From Calliphora vicina (Eukaryota; Arthropoda; Insecta; Diptera; Calliphoridae): 64,000 bases of DNA. The DNA lies in the NCBI RefSeq assembly GCF_958450345.1, contig NC_088780.1, positions 108,760,226 to 108,824,225 on the forward strand. The letters are read 5' to 3'. The position numbers and the translations under genes are program-made. Positions 23,386 to 35,611 of the stretch are shown here, one piece after another (within the stretch, counting starts at the first letter, position 1; every line of letters starts with the position of its first letter). Under the pieces are notes generated by a model. That model was not told the origin of the DNA. It made no database searches and was given only the letters and a program-made list of their open reading frames with translations.

Positions 23386-24300
23386 ATATTCGAAATATTT
23401 TTTAACCTGGTATCGATAAAGATATTCATGTGTATTTAAGTGATTTTTGAAATATGAGCTTTTGTAAATTTAATTACACATTTCGACAAGTGTGTGCTGA
23501 TCTATCAATCTTGGGGTTGCAGGTTCAGTTGCCGCCTGAGACTATGGATGTAGCAACATTAAACCAAATGTTTTTCTTTACATTCTTCCCAAAACCCATC
23601 TTAATGATTCAATTCCTTTGAAAATCCTACCACCCACGACAATAAACTTAAGCAAACAAATCCTACAAACACATTTTTATTGCAAAATAAGTATAAGATT
23701 AATATCATTAACATTACTTCGTATTTTTTATCTAATTTAAATTAAACACATTTAACTTAATTATCTCTTGCTTACAGTTTTGTTAGGAGTCTCTTTTCGT
23801 ATTCACACCCCTAGCAAGCACCAACCAAACAAATAATATGAAACAAATCACTGACACAATTTTGCTCATTTTTTATCATACGCGCAATTTAATTCAATAT
23901 TTATGGATTCAAAACAAACAAAATGTTCAAAAAATTTAATTTTAAATTTCACATGATCATTTGGAGTCGCAAAGAAAAGATCTTTATGAGTTGAAAAGAA
24001 AAAACACACATTTTGAGAAAACCAACACACACTTGTTGCGACAAATTGACAAAGAAATATTGCTAAATGTGTTAAATGTTCATTTAATGGCAACGCCATC
24101 ATAAAAATATGAATTTAAATTAATTTTAATACTTTTCGAATGGAGAGAGAGAGAGCTGATAACAAAAAAACTGTAAAACTTAAATACAAAAAATTTCATA
24201 ATTTGTTTCAAGTCAAGCGTTGAATGACGCAGATTCTTTTGAAACATTTATAAATTTGCTAAGTTTTTAGTGGGGTTTTAATATTTAATTTTTTTTAAGG
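23386..24300. other. No recognised gene; possible tRNA-like B-box
   Basis: Near 23513-23545 'GGGGTTGCAGGTTCAGTTGC' followed by CGCCTGAG resembles a pol III B-box as in tRNA-derived SINEs, but no A-box or cloverleaf could be assembled. The rest is AT-rich. A short GAGAGAGAGAGAG run lies near 24143. Confidence 0.35.
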
Positions 24301-24301
24301 A

Positions 24302-24830
24302 ACCCAGCAGTTAAGCAATGTATTTTAGACAGTATTTATCACAAATGTCTGATCACTTTGCTGACTCAAATTTATATACATATTTTGGGTAATTTTGCAC
24401 GAATCTGCTCTTTGTAGTGCATAGAGAAGTCAACTGGTTAATTTATATATCCCTGGTAATCCAGCTTAATGACAATTGTCACAAGTGTCTCTAAGAGTGT
24501 AGTCACTTTAAACGTTTTGTGAGTAATTCGTACAAACTGGTTTTATACAAATTGTGTTGATATAATTCTCATACAGTTTATTTTCTTTTTTGCATAAGTA
24601 TACTGACATGTCACCATGTCACCAAGCGTGAAGTCAATACCCACTTTAGTGACTCTAAGTAACCTATAGTGTAGTCACTTTCAACGTTTATTCTGTTATA
24701 CACTTTAGAAAGTAGTAGTTAGAGATTTATCGGAGGAAATAATCGCTTATTGGACTGCCTATGAGATGTCTTTTTAACTGACTATTTGAGGCCAATTAGC
24801 ACCCGTAGGTACATTTTAAAATAACTAGTT
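24302..24830 (+). repeat. Dispersed repeat D, copy 1 (right end lost)
   Basis: Starts ACCCAGCAGTTAAGCAATG and is collinear with 34848-35400: 'AATGTCTGATCACTTTGCTG', 'AGTAATTCGTACAAACTGGT', 'TTGATATAATTCTCATACAG', 'AGATGTCTTTTTAACTGA', 'CACCCGTA'. The inverted end seen at 35601 is not found here. Non-coding. Confidence 0.8.
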
Positions 24831-26515
24831 ATATTTTGAAATAACTTACTTGTAAAGTTAAGAAACGAATCTCCTAATACACATAAATTCACAAGTATCC
24901 ATATTGACTTACCTGTAATGATAAGAAAATAAATATGTTAGAAAATTACTTTTAAAATTTATATTAAACAATATTACCAACAAAATAGGTGGTTGAAATT
25001 TTACACCACGAATACATGGTAATTATATTCGAATACTGATTAACATCTTTTGTAAAGATTAATAGTATCGGAATGGCCGTCTTGTCATTAGATCTAAAGT
25101 ATTAATTTTTATTAAACATCTTAAATTTATATAGAATCTGAAGAAAACTATGGTTCAATCAGGACATACTCATAAGTAATATTGCCAAATCTTACTAGAT
25201 GCGACGGCGACACATCTCTGAGACAGTTTAGATCATGCAAAAACTCATGTGTTGTCCATGTTTTAAACTGTGAGACCTACACATGGATATGGCATACCGA
25301 TTCTTCACGTCTTCAGCTATAATTAATAAGTGAGTACCTCATAATTCAGAATGGTTTTAAAAATTAAAAAATATTTCTTGAGAATCTTGGCAATTTGTTG
25401 TATTAATCAGGCCCAACGAATATTTATATTCTATATACATACAATGAGCCTCAAAAATGAGTAAACCCTAATAATTATTTGATTTTTTTAAGACAATGAA
25501 AACCTTCGATTAAAATTTAAAAGCTTCGGTTTGTTGGAGATTGGGTTGAATAATAGTTTCGGTTCTGAAAAACAAAGATTTTTTAATGACTTTCATGATC
25601 TTAAAAAAATCAAAAAATTCATTGGTGTTCACTCACTTTTGAGGCTGTGTGTATATCAATTGTGGACCACTTTTATTCCATCTTCCTGTGTCTTATTATA
25701 TCCTTACCTTGGAAATATTCATTTCGAGACATAAAGTAAATAATTGAACTTATCACGATCAAATTTAGGGCCTTGATTTTCCCATTTCTCAATTCTTGAA
25801 AGAGACAGAGGAATTTGTCACAAATAAAACAAAATCATCAGGGAAAATTTGGTGTTAAATCGGAACCAGCAGGATCAGGATCAAAATCGCGTTTTCGCAA
25901 TAGACAAAGTTTTCAGCGTAGTGTTTAGTATTCTGAATCTAAAGATCCTATCAAAATTCAATTAGACTTAAATTACCCGTCCGCTGCTTAAGCAATCTTC
26001 GTGAATTCTTCAGTTTTGAAAGTGCCTTAGTCGTAGCCTTAAGCCTTAAGGCTCAATAAGTCAGGAAGAGGCTCATTGAAGAGATTTGATGAAGATGTCA
26101 GGGGAATATGTATGTAGCAACGTCTCCAGTGTTAATGAACACATCGCACCACTAATTACAGGACATATATATTAAACAAAAGCAAAGAAAATGCTGCCTT
26201 AAAAAAGTTAGCAACATATCTAATCTCAAAAGATGGGATCAGAACTTTAGAAGTTCAAGGCATGTATATTTATAACCATTCAATCAATTCGTGTTAAATA
26301 TTTGGAGCCCAATGAATCTCTACCAGAGATTTTGCAGCTTTCCTATCGGAAACATGTTGTCGTATCATTGTGAAATTGAATATATTTCCAAGGCGTTCAA
26401 GGGGTTGAGTATAAGTACTCCACATTTATCAAAAAAAATTTACTTTTGGTATCTGTAAAATCTTCTCTGTGAGCTTTCTCAGAGATTTTACTATACGACT
26501 TGTTGAAGATGGAAT
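24831..26515. other. No recognised gene
   Basis: Less AT-biased in parts (25.9-26.2 kb) and possibly further LINE relic upstream of the reverse-transcriptase piece at 26520, but no domain motif could be read. Confidence 0.35.
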
Positions 26516-26519
26516 CTTA

Positions 26520-26930
26520 TTAAACCAGTACAAGATGAACACAAGTCTCCGTTCTGTGTCCTACTCTATTCTTTATTTTTCAATATAAACTTAAACATCA
26601 ACCCTACCTAATCTTTCGAAGATGTCATCAACTTTAACCAATCATATTCACTTTTACCATTCATTCAATTAGGATTTTGTGATCATCTATGACTATACGG
26701 TCGATTTCAATGCTCGCAAGACTCAATGTTGGTTGTTTAGGAATCTGATGTTGAATAATACAACTTCATGGGACAGTGCTTCAAAGTCAATTTTGGAGCA
26801 TCTTAATCGAGTAAATGAGACTCGTTCCAGTGGTCTACCAATACTAAAATACATAGAATGTGTTGTGGTGAAATTAGATAATTTCTTTACGATACTGATC
26901 AATTTTTACGTAATACACATCTTTAAATAA
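26520..26930 (+). pseudogene. LINE reverse transcriptase relic (Jockey/R1/I-type)
   Basis: Pieces in order on the plus strand: CPTLFFIF near 26557 (usual LSPTLFLIFINDL of RT domain 5), HIHFYHSF near 26645, YTVDFNARKTQCWLF near 26690 (usual VDFNARKTQC) and WDSASKSILEHLNRVNE near 26770 (usual WxGASxSILxLLDRVQE). The YxDD catalytic box lies in a gap and large parts between the pieces are deleted. Frameshifts separate the first pieces. Dead copy; family assignment by motif memory only. Confidence 0.6.
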
Positions 26931-28309
26931 AAACTCATCAATTTGTGGTCGATTGGCCAGTGGACCGCACACTAGATGGAATATTCGTACTGTCGTATGT
27001 GAACTAAACTCATGGAGAAGACTTTCGTGTCACTTTAAATGCAGGAAAATTTAAATCGAATGCCCACAAATGCCACCCATAATCCAATTTCCTAGAGTTG
27101 TAGATATCCCATTGTCAAAATGGAATTATGTACACACTATGTCGATTATACTTGATTGCTGTGTGCAGGGAGATACCACTTAAACCTATATATCTAATAT
27201 ATATCTATTTTTTGCAGAAATTTGTTTAAAAAAATTATGTTTTGTCACACAAATTTAAATAATGCCGTCGGCAAACAGAAAACTAATTTGAGAGACCACA
27301 TTCATCGTAAGCTCAACAAATCAATCTAATTTAAAACTATGTACATTCGAAACTCTCATCAGCTTATTGTCCCAATGGCCAATATTCATACTCTATAAAT
27401 TTAATATCCAAAGCAATTTACAGTTATGAAAATAAGTGTAACATAACCGCAAAGCAATATTCTCCTTGAAAGCAGGCAAAGAAAGCGAAACACACAACAT
27501 AAAAGCAAATGAAATCAACGTAACAACGATAAATGCACAAGAGCTGTACAAGATGATGAAGTAACTTGAATACCACCGCCTTGAAAATTTTCATTTCATA
27601 CCCCCTGAGGACACTTAAGACTCAGTTGATAGTTATGACAACAGCAGCAGGAATGACAGCAAAACCTTAAGTATTCATGCAGTAAGTAGAAATACAAAAT
27701 GAAATTGTTCTTTTTGTGAAAAATAAAACACAATTTAAAATTACACACAAAGGAAGTGTAACCAAGAAAACAACAAAAATAAAATGAAAATACAAAATGC
27801 GAATAAAAATAAAAATAAAAAAAATCCTAAATCGGATAAAGTTTTATATAGTAGTCTAGTTTACAGACTTTTAGTTTAATGAGAGAGCATAATGGAATAT
27901 TTAGCAAAGCAGCCATATTGAAAATTAACGGAACAAGGTACACAACCAAAAATACCGTTATATTCTCCATTGAGTAAAAGAGCAAAGGAGAAAAAGAGCA
28001 ATGCTTAACTATACTAAAATTGTTTGAGTGTTTACAGTAATTGGTTGCTTTCAAATGCACTCGAGGGAGGAGCATAGACTGAAACACTCAAAATCGTATA
28101 CTCTCTCTCTCTATCTTGCCTTAAACAAGAGGGGCACTTTTATTATTACGAACCAAGAAAGAGTAATTTGCTTTTTTTTTGGATATACTACATATATAGC
28201 ACAGAATTTGATGCTTTGGGTATGAGTGTCACAAGTGGGGATTAAGAGCATGTGCATAATTTAGTACTTCATTTTGTTTAAGAGCCTTTTCCTCCAGTGA
28301 TATCATTAC
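26931..28309. other. No recognised gene
   Basis: AT-rich DNA; AAATAAAAATAAAAATAAAA near 27802. 'TTTGAGTG' and 'CACTCAAA' around 28022 and 28085 form a weak inverted pair. No conserved frame. Confidence 0.4.
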
Positions 28310-29056
28310 CAAGGTTGCCAACTCTTCAGCTCAGAAAATGGCTAGATTTTGAATTAAAAATGGCTAGAATGGCTAAAACCCAAAAATAACTGAATACAAA
28401 TTCATAAATATTACATTTCTTGCCCCCATTACCAAGTAATCTGGTTATGTGTTAACTAATAGTTATACTGACAGTTTTGAATAATAATTTTTACCGACAT
28501 CGTATTAATGGGGTTTAGCAGATTAACCCCCATTTCTCAATATCCGGTTATCGTTTTTCGTAACGATATACTTCCAATTAATAGAATTTTTGTATTAGAA
28601 CTGTCAGTATATCGTCACGTTGAAAAATAACCAGAGATTGAGAAAATGGGAATAAATATTGTAATATCAATATTTTTTCTTCCTTTTTGATAAATTAAAC
28701 ATATTTCACTTACATTCAAATCGGATCCATTGAAAAATGCAAAATTAATTTTGGAATATGCCTGATGTGTTTGCTTTGGAATTTCGAAGCCTGTTTTCAT
28801 AAAACCAATAATATTCTCATCAAATCATCAACAGACGAATTTGTTTAAAAAGACTGTTTCTTTGTCATTTGATAAAAAATAATGTTTTACTTTTAAAAAA
28901 TTCCAAAAATGTTCGAGATAAGTATAAAATAAAAAAGGCTAAGACAAAATAAAATGGCTAGATCTTCCGGCTAAATTAAATCTAGCCATTTTTTTATGGC
29001 TAAATGAAAATAAAAACGCTAGATCTAGCCGGAAAATGGCTAAATTGGCAACCTTG
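28310..29056. mobile_element. hAT-type non-autonomous element, perfect 8-bp TSD
   Basis: Ends CAAGGTTGCCAA and TTGGCAACCTTG are inverted; both flanks carry ATCATTAC (28302-28309 and 29057-29064). A YARGG-type start plus 8-bp duplication fits hAT. Subterminal GGCTAGA / TCTAGCC words recur many times on both sides. 747 bp; I found no transposase motif. A second palindromic insert (28441-28633) lies inside. Confidence 0.85.
28441..28633. mobile_element. Nested palindromic insert
   Basis: CTGGTTATGTGTT... at the left is matched by ...AATAACCAG at the right; inner blocks ATACTGACAGTT and AACTGTCAGTAT are also inverted. About 190 bp, inside the hAT-type element. Boundaries approximate. Confidence 0.5.
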
Positions 29057-29064
29057 ATCATTAC

Positions 29065-31690
29065 CATATTATACGCTATAATAATTTCACAGCTCAAAAC
29101 GGCTACAACACTCTGTTTGTGAGATTATTAAGTTGGGGAGTCGTGGTACCAAACAAATCGTTGATGTTAGTCGTAGTTGTTAGTAACCGTTGCGTTGAGT
29201 CTATTATCGTCATCATCATCATTATATTGGTACGTGTATATATAAAGTACAAAATGGTTAGCTACCGCTTAATGTTGATGCTTCATTTACTTGTGTCATG
29301 TTTTTCATCTATTGTTCCTTCTCCTCTGCACTTTTAGTTGCTGTAATTTTTATTTTTGTTGTTGTTTTACTTTCGGTCCTTAATGGCAACGTCGACGACG
29401 CAATGATGCAAATATCTGTAGTCATTTACCGTTAGAATGACAGCCATTTATGGCAATTAACACTTTAGCTGTTTATTCTGGTCGAATGACTATAATGAAA
29501 GACATTATGATGGAAAAAAAAAATTAAATTGTGTTGTGTATACTAAGAGTATAATTATGAAAAGTTTTATTTGTTGATGGACCCTAGAATATAATAGGCT
29601 TTGTTGACTTCGTAAATTTATAGGACTATATTTTAAGTTAAGAATAGTTTATGTATAATTAGTTCTGTTAATGTCAAAGCACTAAATCTAGTACCAAACC
29701 TCTCGTTTCCTGATCCGTTAGCTTAACGTATGCGCAATATAGTAAATAGTTTTCTGCTGATGTTGTATGTTCATCGCCGTGGAAAAATTGTACGGTTGAT
29801 ATAGCTGTCGTTAAATTAACAATCTTTGGCCAAGAGAGACAACGATCGTTCCAGATCGAAGATCCGTTATCGTCGGAACTGATAACTTGCTATTTTAGCG
29901 ATATCAAAGTCTCTGAAAGAACTGAATCTGAAGGAACATTCACACATCCAGAATTCTCCGTCCTTCAGTAACTACTTCATTGGTGCTATAAAATTAAAAT
30001 TCGTCGATTCTATCATGTATTAAAGATAAATTAACTTTGTAGTAGTCAACAAACTCTAACGGCTGAAGACACAAAGAACACATTGACGTACTACTTGAAT
30101 TTTACGGCATCTGTCAAATCTGTTGTTTATTATACATTCACTGATGGGATCAGTGACAAGTTACAAGATTGAGGATAAAACTTTATTATTATCAAAATTT
30201 GTATTCTAATGAAAATTATAAAGATAAAAATGATTATGATTATTATCTTTATAATTCTTAATTACTATGCGAATTTTTGGATGAGTTGTTATGTTAACCC
30301 TTTGTCGACCGACGGTACTTATAAGTACCATAACAATATAATAAGCTTACAAAATAAAAAAAAAACATATTTTGACACTTTTTGCCCAAAAGTATTTTGA
30401 AGTACACTATTATCTTTGGAATAATATATTTTTTTGTTCCTATTGGCAAACTCTCTTACCCAGAATAACGGTGATTTATTTCACGTTCTCATTGTGGTGT
30501 CTATTTATTCTACTCTTATGTTGTAATGATAAAAAATACTGTTTCGTAAAATACCATAAAATAGACTTGTAATAGAAAATGTTATAAAAGTTACAAAACT
30601 AATCAATATATAAATAAAATTTAAACAAAAATCTATTAGTTTTTTTTATCTTTTGGCTGATGCTGACCTAACGGTACCAGATCCCTTTTGGATCCTTTCA
30701 GCTCCATTTCGGTCCCTTGCAGGTCATCCACAAAGTTAAAATTTTGTAAACAACTTCCTGAGGTCCTTATTTTCAACATTTCATAAAAAAGTAAAAAAAA
30801 CGTATGCTCTCATGGGGATAAAGCAGTTGCATTCACAAAAGGTTTCCTGAATTTGTTGCGGATTTTTGATTTGACCCCGCTAAAATTTGTTTGTGGGTTT
30901 TTCAGAATTAATATGTCCATGTCAATAAACTACATTCATAATTGTATCATAATTTTTGTTCATCGCGAGTCCAGGAACTCTTAAAAGGGGTTTCTTTCTA
31001 ATGTTATTTAAGACAACACATTTTCATTCAAATCGTCTATAAAACTAAAAAAATTATATACATATATCGACACTTATATAGCGAACCAAAAATAGAGCTT
31101 TAAATGTTTCTCTGGTTTGATTTTCTTAAAATTAAAATCATGTATTTTACTCTTAAAAGCGGATTAATTACTAAAGGCTGTTAAAAATGAGAAAACAAGC
31201 ATTATTAATATCCAATACATTTTGGGTTAGAAAAATATTTTGGAAAAGAACAAAAATTGAAGATATGCCAAAATGATCTGTAATCAAAATGTAGAAACTT
31301 TTATTTTATATAAATTGTGTAATAACTTCTAAACTCGTAGTATGCCATTTGACCTTCAATATTTCGCGTAACGTAAACTCGATTTATCGTAGCTTTTACA
31401 ATCACATTTACAACAGTAAGCTCTTATTTAACTAGATGCACAATGTATTATAATACCTAAAAGGCACTACTTTTCATAGAAAATCGTGAAAATGTTCACA
31501 AATATGTCAGATATCTCCAACTTTCGACTATAAAACATGAACCATATACGATATTTTTGGGAATTTAAGAAGAATTTATACTTTGAATTTAAATAAAATT
31601 GGAGATGGTCAAAACACAACTTGAGCCAAATAAAATTAAATTACCCTTACCGAAAAAGTGAATCTTCTACATCTACTCCAATCTATAAAT
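29065..31690. other. No recognised gene
   Basis: AT-rich. A stretch with more balanced composition (29690-30150) has no readable domain. 'GATCCCTTTTGGATCC' near 30681 is a small imperfect palindrome. No repeat partner noticed elsewhere in the window. Confidence 0.4.
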
Positions 31691-32060
31691 AAGGGATTTC
31701 ATGTCATCCACCAAGGTTAGGCCTATTGGCCTAATAAACAAGTAATTCAGACACAATTTTTCAACAAGATCGGTCAAAAACACTCTGAGTTAGAGGGTGT
31801 CAAAATTGGACATTTTAAGCAAACAGGTGTTTTTTCTCTTCCATGTAATTTATTACCCATTGTTCTTAGCAAAATGTGTCCCAAATAGTTTAGATAGCTA
31901 TTTCTTCAATCTTTCGAAAAAATAAATAAAAAATTTTTGATATTTTTTTTTTAAATCCAAAAAATTTTGAATTTTTATTTCAAAATGGCACCTTTTTTAT
32001 ATTTTTCTTTCAAAAGAAAGTCTTTTCCTTGAAGAACTTTTTGGTCGAAATCCCCCATAT
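31691..32060 (+). repeat. Family A partial copy
   Basis: 'GGATTTCATGTCA', 'CAGACACAATTTTTCAACAA', 'GATCGGTCAAAAACACTCTG', 'TTAGCAAAATGTGTCCCAAA' match the left arm of 17454-18684. It closes at 'TTTGGTCGAAATCCCCCATA', so the copy is an incomplete fold. Short 'GTCCGCTATAGAC' beyond 32060 is also found next to the copy at 1-360. Confidence 0.75.
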
Positions 32061-32856
32061 GAAACACAAAAAATGTTTCTACCTCCCTATGTCCGCTATA
32101 GACTCTGAAACCATCCAACCGGTGAGCTCCAAACCGGTTTCATTAGAAAGGAAATTTGATGAATATGGTTTTATGACATATGAGGTCCATTTGGTCCCAA
32201 ACGGGAAAAATCGGTATCTGTACATCTCTGGAACTAATAAAGCTAGCACCAAAAATCCAACTTAATCTTAATTTATTCAAAAAAATAAGTGTGGTACTTT
32301 TTGATGGTTGTACTTTTAAGGGGATAAAACGAGCGAAAACCCAGTTTTGGTACTTTTTTGTATCCCATATCTCAGAAATACTACAATAAGAGAAAAAAAT
32401 CGTTAGACACGAACCGGATGACATACGTATGAAACTATAAATTAAATGGAGAAAATCTGCGTTTTCAGTTTTTCATTTTGTGATCCTCTGTCCTTTTTAA
32501 GGGATTTCAAAGTTTCAAAGAAGTACATTTTTCAAAAAATATTTAAAATACTCTTGATGATCCAACAATAATAAACTTTATGTCAAAAAGAACAAGAAGT
32601 GTTGTAAAATATTTTGTATTATCTTTATTTTATCCTGTAAGAATCAAAAGATGTCAAAAATGTCCTTTAAAATGTTTATCCTTTAATATCCTTTAAGATT
32701 GCCAATAAATTCCTTTTAAAAAAATAGTGCGTTAAAGACCCAAATATTCTATACTAAATGTCAAAATTTCATCTTTTATATAGATAAAGTTGAAATTAAA
32801 ATATAAAAAAAATATTTATTAGTATACTAAAAAGTTTTATTAAGAAAAGTGCATGT

Positions 32857-33750
32857 TTATAACCTACACTACCATAGTGGGGAAGGTATAATCGATTAGG
32901 GCTGATGTTTGCAACGTACAAAAATATTGTCCCAACACCCATCTTAAGGCATACCAAACTGCTCAGGATCACTTTCAGGGTCGTCTAAGTGATGCTCAGT
33001 GGGGGATCTGAGAAAAAAAGTGGAAATAAATCTGTAACTGATAAACGAATGGATCGATATTAATAAAAATTTCCAAATGGCTATAGAGAAGGTGTTGATA
33101 AGTTTAAGTTTTTAATTTGGGCTTATAACACTTAGGGGGCGTTGATTTATTTCCACTTTTTTCTCAGATCCCCCACTGTGCGATGTCCATCGGTCTGTCC
33201 GTCCATATAAAACTTGTAATCAAACTACAGGTCACAAGTTTAAAGATAATTCGACAAAATTTAGCACAAGCCTTTATATTGCTCCAAGGACAAAACCTAT
33301 TGAATTTGGTTAGAATCGGTTCATTATTTCTCCTAGCCCCCATACGATTGCCCTATTTGAAAATAGTTAAGCTGTCATAAATATCTTAATTATAAACATA
33401 TTCAAACCAAATTCAGCACAATTAAGTTTTATATAAGCCGAACTCTCACGACCAAATTTAGTACCGATCGGTCCACAATGTTCCATAGCTCCCATATAAG
33501 CAACATTCTCGAAAATGTCAGTAACCAAACAAAATTCAACACAAATATCTTAATATATTCGCAAATCATCCCATCAAATTTTGTGCCGATTGGTCATAGC
33601 TCCCATATAAGGCCCACTACCGAAAATGTTGGTATTAAAATAAGATTCAACACAAATTAGTTTCATATCAAAAGAAAACTCTTTATAATCATAAAGTCGG
33701 TGTAGGGTATCTTAAGGTCGGGCTTGCCCGACTATACCATTTTACTTGTT
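32857..33750 (+). mobile_element. Family C Helentron-like element, with nested MITE
   Basis: Begins 'TATAACCTACACTACCATAG' and ends with hairpin GGTCGGGCTTGCCCGACTAT then CATTTTACTTGTT. A 3' hairpin about a dozen bases from the end, absence of TIRs and a GTCTGTCCGTCC core fit non-autonomous Helentron/DINE-1-like elements (inference). No Rep/helicase sequence. It sits inside foldback H and is split at 32997 by a MITE. Confidence 0.7.
32997..33178. mobile_element. MITE with 30-bp TIRs inside family C
   Basis: Left end CAGTGGGGGATCTGAGAAAA and AAAGTGGAAATA; right end TATTTCCACTTTTTTCTCAG and ATCCCCCACTG. 182 bp, non-coding. Flanks GTGATGCT and (T)GCGATGTC could be a mutated 8-bp duplication. 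The intact family C copy at 44116 has AAGCGATGTCCG uninterrupted here, proving insertion. hAT-like by its CAGTG start, tentatively. Confidence 0.85.
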
Positions 33751-34091
33751 TATTAAAAAGTATTCTTCGTTGCTTTTCACAACGGTTTTTTGGATCTTTA
33801 ACTCACTATTTTTTTAAAATAGGATAAAAATTTTAAAGGACATTTTTGATCCTTACAGGATAAAATAAAAATAATACGAAATATTTGACAACTCTTCTTG
33901 ATCATTTGACACCAAATTTGGCATAGTAGGTTGATCAGAAGTATTTTAAAGCATTTTTTTTAAAAATGTACTCCTCTGAAAATTTGAAGTCCTTTTAAAA
34001 GGAGACAGGATCACGAAATGAAAATCTGAAAACGTAGTTTTTCTCCATTTAATTTATTGCTCCAGACATATATCATCGGGTTCGTGTCTAA

Positions 34092-34847
34092 TATTGAGTG
34101 TCATACGGTGTAATAATTAAATATTTGTCGTACGAATGAAATTTATGTTCATGTTCTCATCGTAAATTAATATCGTCCAGTTTAAATATACTTAAAAATA
34201 AATATTCAGAAACGACAAAAATAAACCTCTCATTGTTTTACAATTATTTGCAAACATATTTAACTCTACTAAATTCCAATTAAAATTATTGCACCTATAA
34301 TCTGTAATTCATTTCAAATTCTTTACAACAATTACAGCCACAATGACATTATTAATTCATTACGATTTAACACAATATAAAAATCATTTAATTTGTTCAT
34401 TTACTGCGAACGTTTCACAGAATACTGCTGCCACAAAATAATGTTGCTGTTGCCCCCAAAGGCTTTAAATGAAATTTGAAATTTTCTAATTTCTATTTGT
34501 ACATCAGCCATTATTTTCTGCCAACAAACTGTCGAACATGAAATCGAATAGAAACTAAACTGTTATAAACACACACAAATACACAGCCATCGACATTTTA
34601 AACATTTGAGTAGTAGTTTGTATTCCGGTCTGGTATAGTTTTCTCTGACACTCTGGCTGGTCGTTTAGCAAAATTCAATATCGTGCATAATTAATTGCAT
34701 TTAGCACGTTTTTGTTTTCATTTAAGTGCTATTACAGAGAGAGGAAAACAGTGAAATATTCTAATATACAGAATATACTACAGTTTTCTAAAACTTATCA
34801 TTTCTCTTAGTGTGTAAATTTCTATGTGAATAAATTAACGTTTCGTT
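34092..34847. other. No recognised gene
   Basis: AT-rich DNA, no repeat partner or conserved frame seen. Confidence 0.45.
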
Positions 34848-35611
34848 ACCCAGCAGTTGAGCAAGTCAATGTATCTCTTGTAAACAGTAATTGTCACTAA
34901 TGTCTGATCAATTGGCTGACTTCAATTTATATATTTTGGGTCCTTTGACAAATTTGTGCTCTTTGTAGTGCAGAGAGAAAGCAATTGGTTAATATAGCTT
35001 GAAGTAAATTTTCACTTAAGTGTCTCAAGTAATCTAGAGTTTTTTTGTATTGGACTTTTTTGGGAGTAATTCGTACAAACTGGTTTTATACATATTATGT
35101 TGATATAATTCTCATACGGTTTATTTTCTTTTTGCTTAAGTATACTGAGATCCAATTTAACCGTGAAGACAATTGTCACTTTAGTGTCTCTAAGTAGCCT
35201 AGAGTGTAGTCACTTTAAACGTTTATTTTGTATTGCACTTTCGAAAGTAGTTATTTTACCCACCTGAAGTAATCTATTGCAGAGTTGTCAGAGGAAGGTT
35301 TTTTACAAGCAATCGGTTATTGGACTGTCTATTAGATGTCTTTTTAACTGATAATTTTAGGGTCAATAACCACCCGTACATGATAAAAAAAATAGTTATG
35401 TACTAAGTACTCAGTTAGCTAGTAAGGTAAATATCTCTATGTAACATGGACGTGAATCCAAGGTATTGAATACTATCATATAATATCATTGTAATAAAAA
35501 ACCTGGTGCTTAGGACATGCACGTGTTAAAATTTACTAGTCACGTAGCTAGTTACGTACCTAGTTGTCATCCTAAGTGATAGTTCTGGAAAGTCTCCTAG
35601 AACTGCTGGGT
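34848..35611. mobile_element. Repeat D, full-length copy with short TIRs
   Basis: Left ACCCAGCAGTT and right AACTGCTGGGT are perfect 11-bp inverted ends (TTA and TAA extend the symmetry). 764 bp. Collinear with 24302-24830. It contains an internal duplication: 'AGTGTCTC...AAGTA...CCTAGAGTGTAGTCAC' words occur near 35020 and 35190. No protein motif; no clean TSD. Confidence 0.75.

Larger units (their letters stand above)
32403..34091. repeat. Foldback element H, arms ~300-350 bp, interrupted
   Basis: Left arm from TTAGACACGAACCGGATGAC through 'AAATTAAATGGAGAAAATC', 'CATTTTGTGATCCTCTGTCC' to about 32760. The right arm (about 33780-34091) mirrors it, ending GTTCGTGTCTAA. The arms share 'ATCCTTTAA / TTAAAGGA' and 'TTATCCTGTAAG / CTTACAGGATAA' words. 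The middle is occupied by a family C Helentron-like element. No coding sequence. Confidence 0.75.

Noticed and set aside
23505..23560. tRNA gene or tRNA-derived SINE
   Set aside because: A B-box-like GGTTCAGTTGC is present but no A-box, acceptor stem or poly-A tail could be found.
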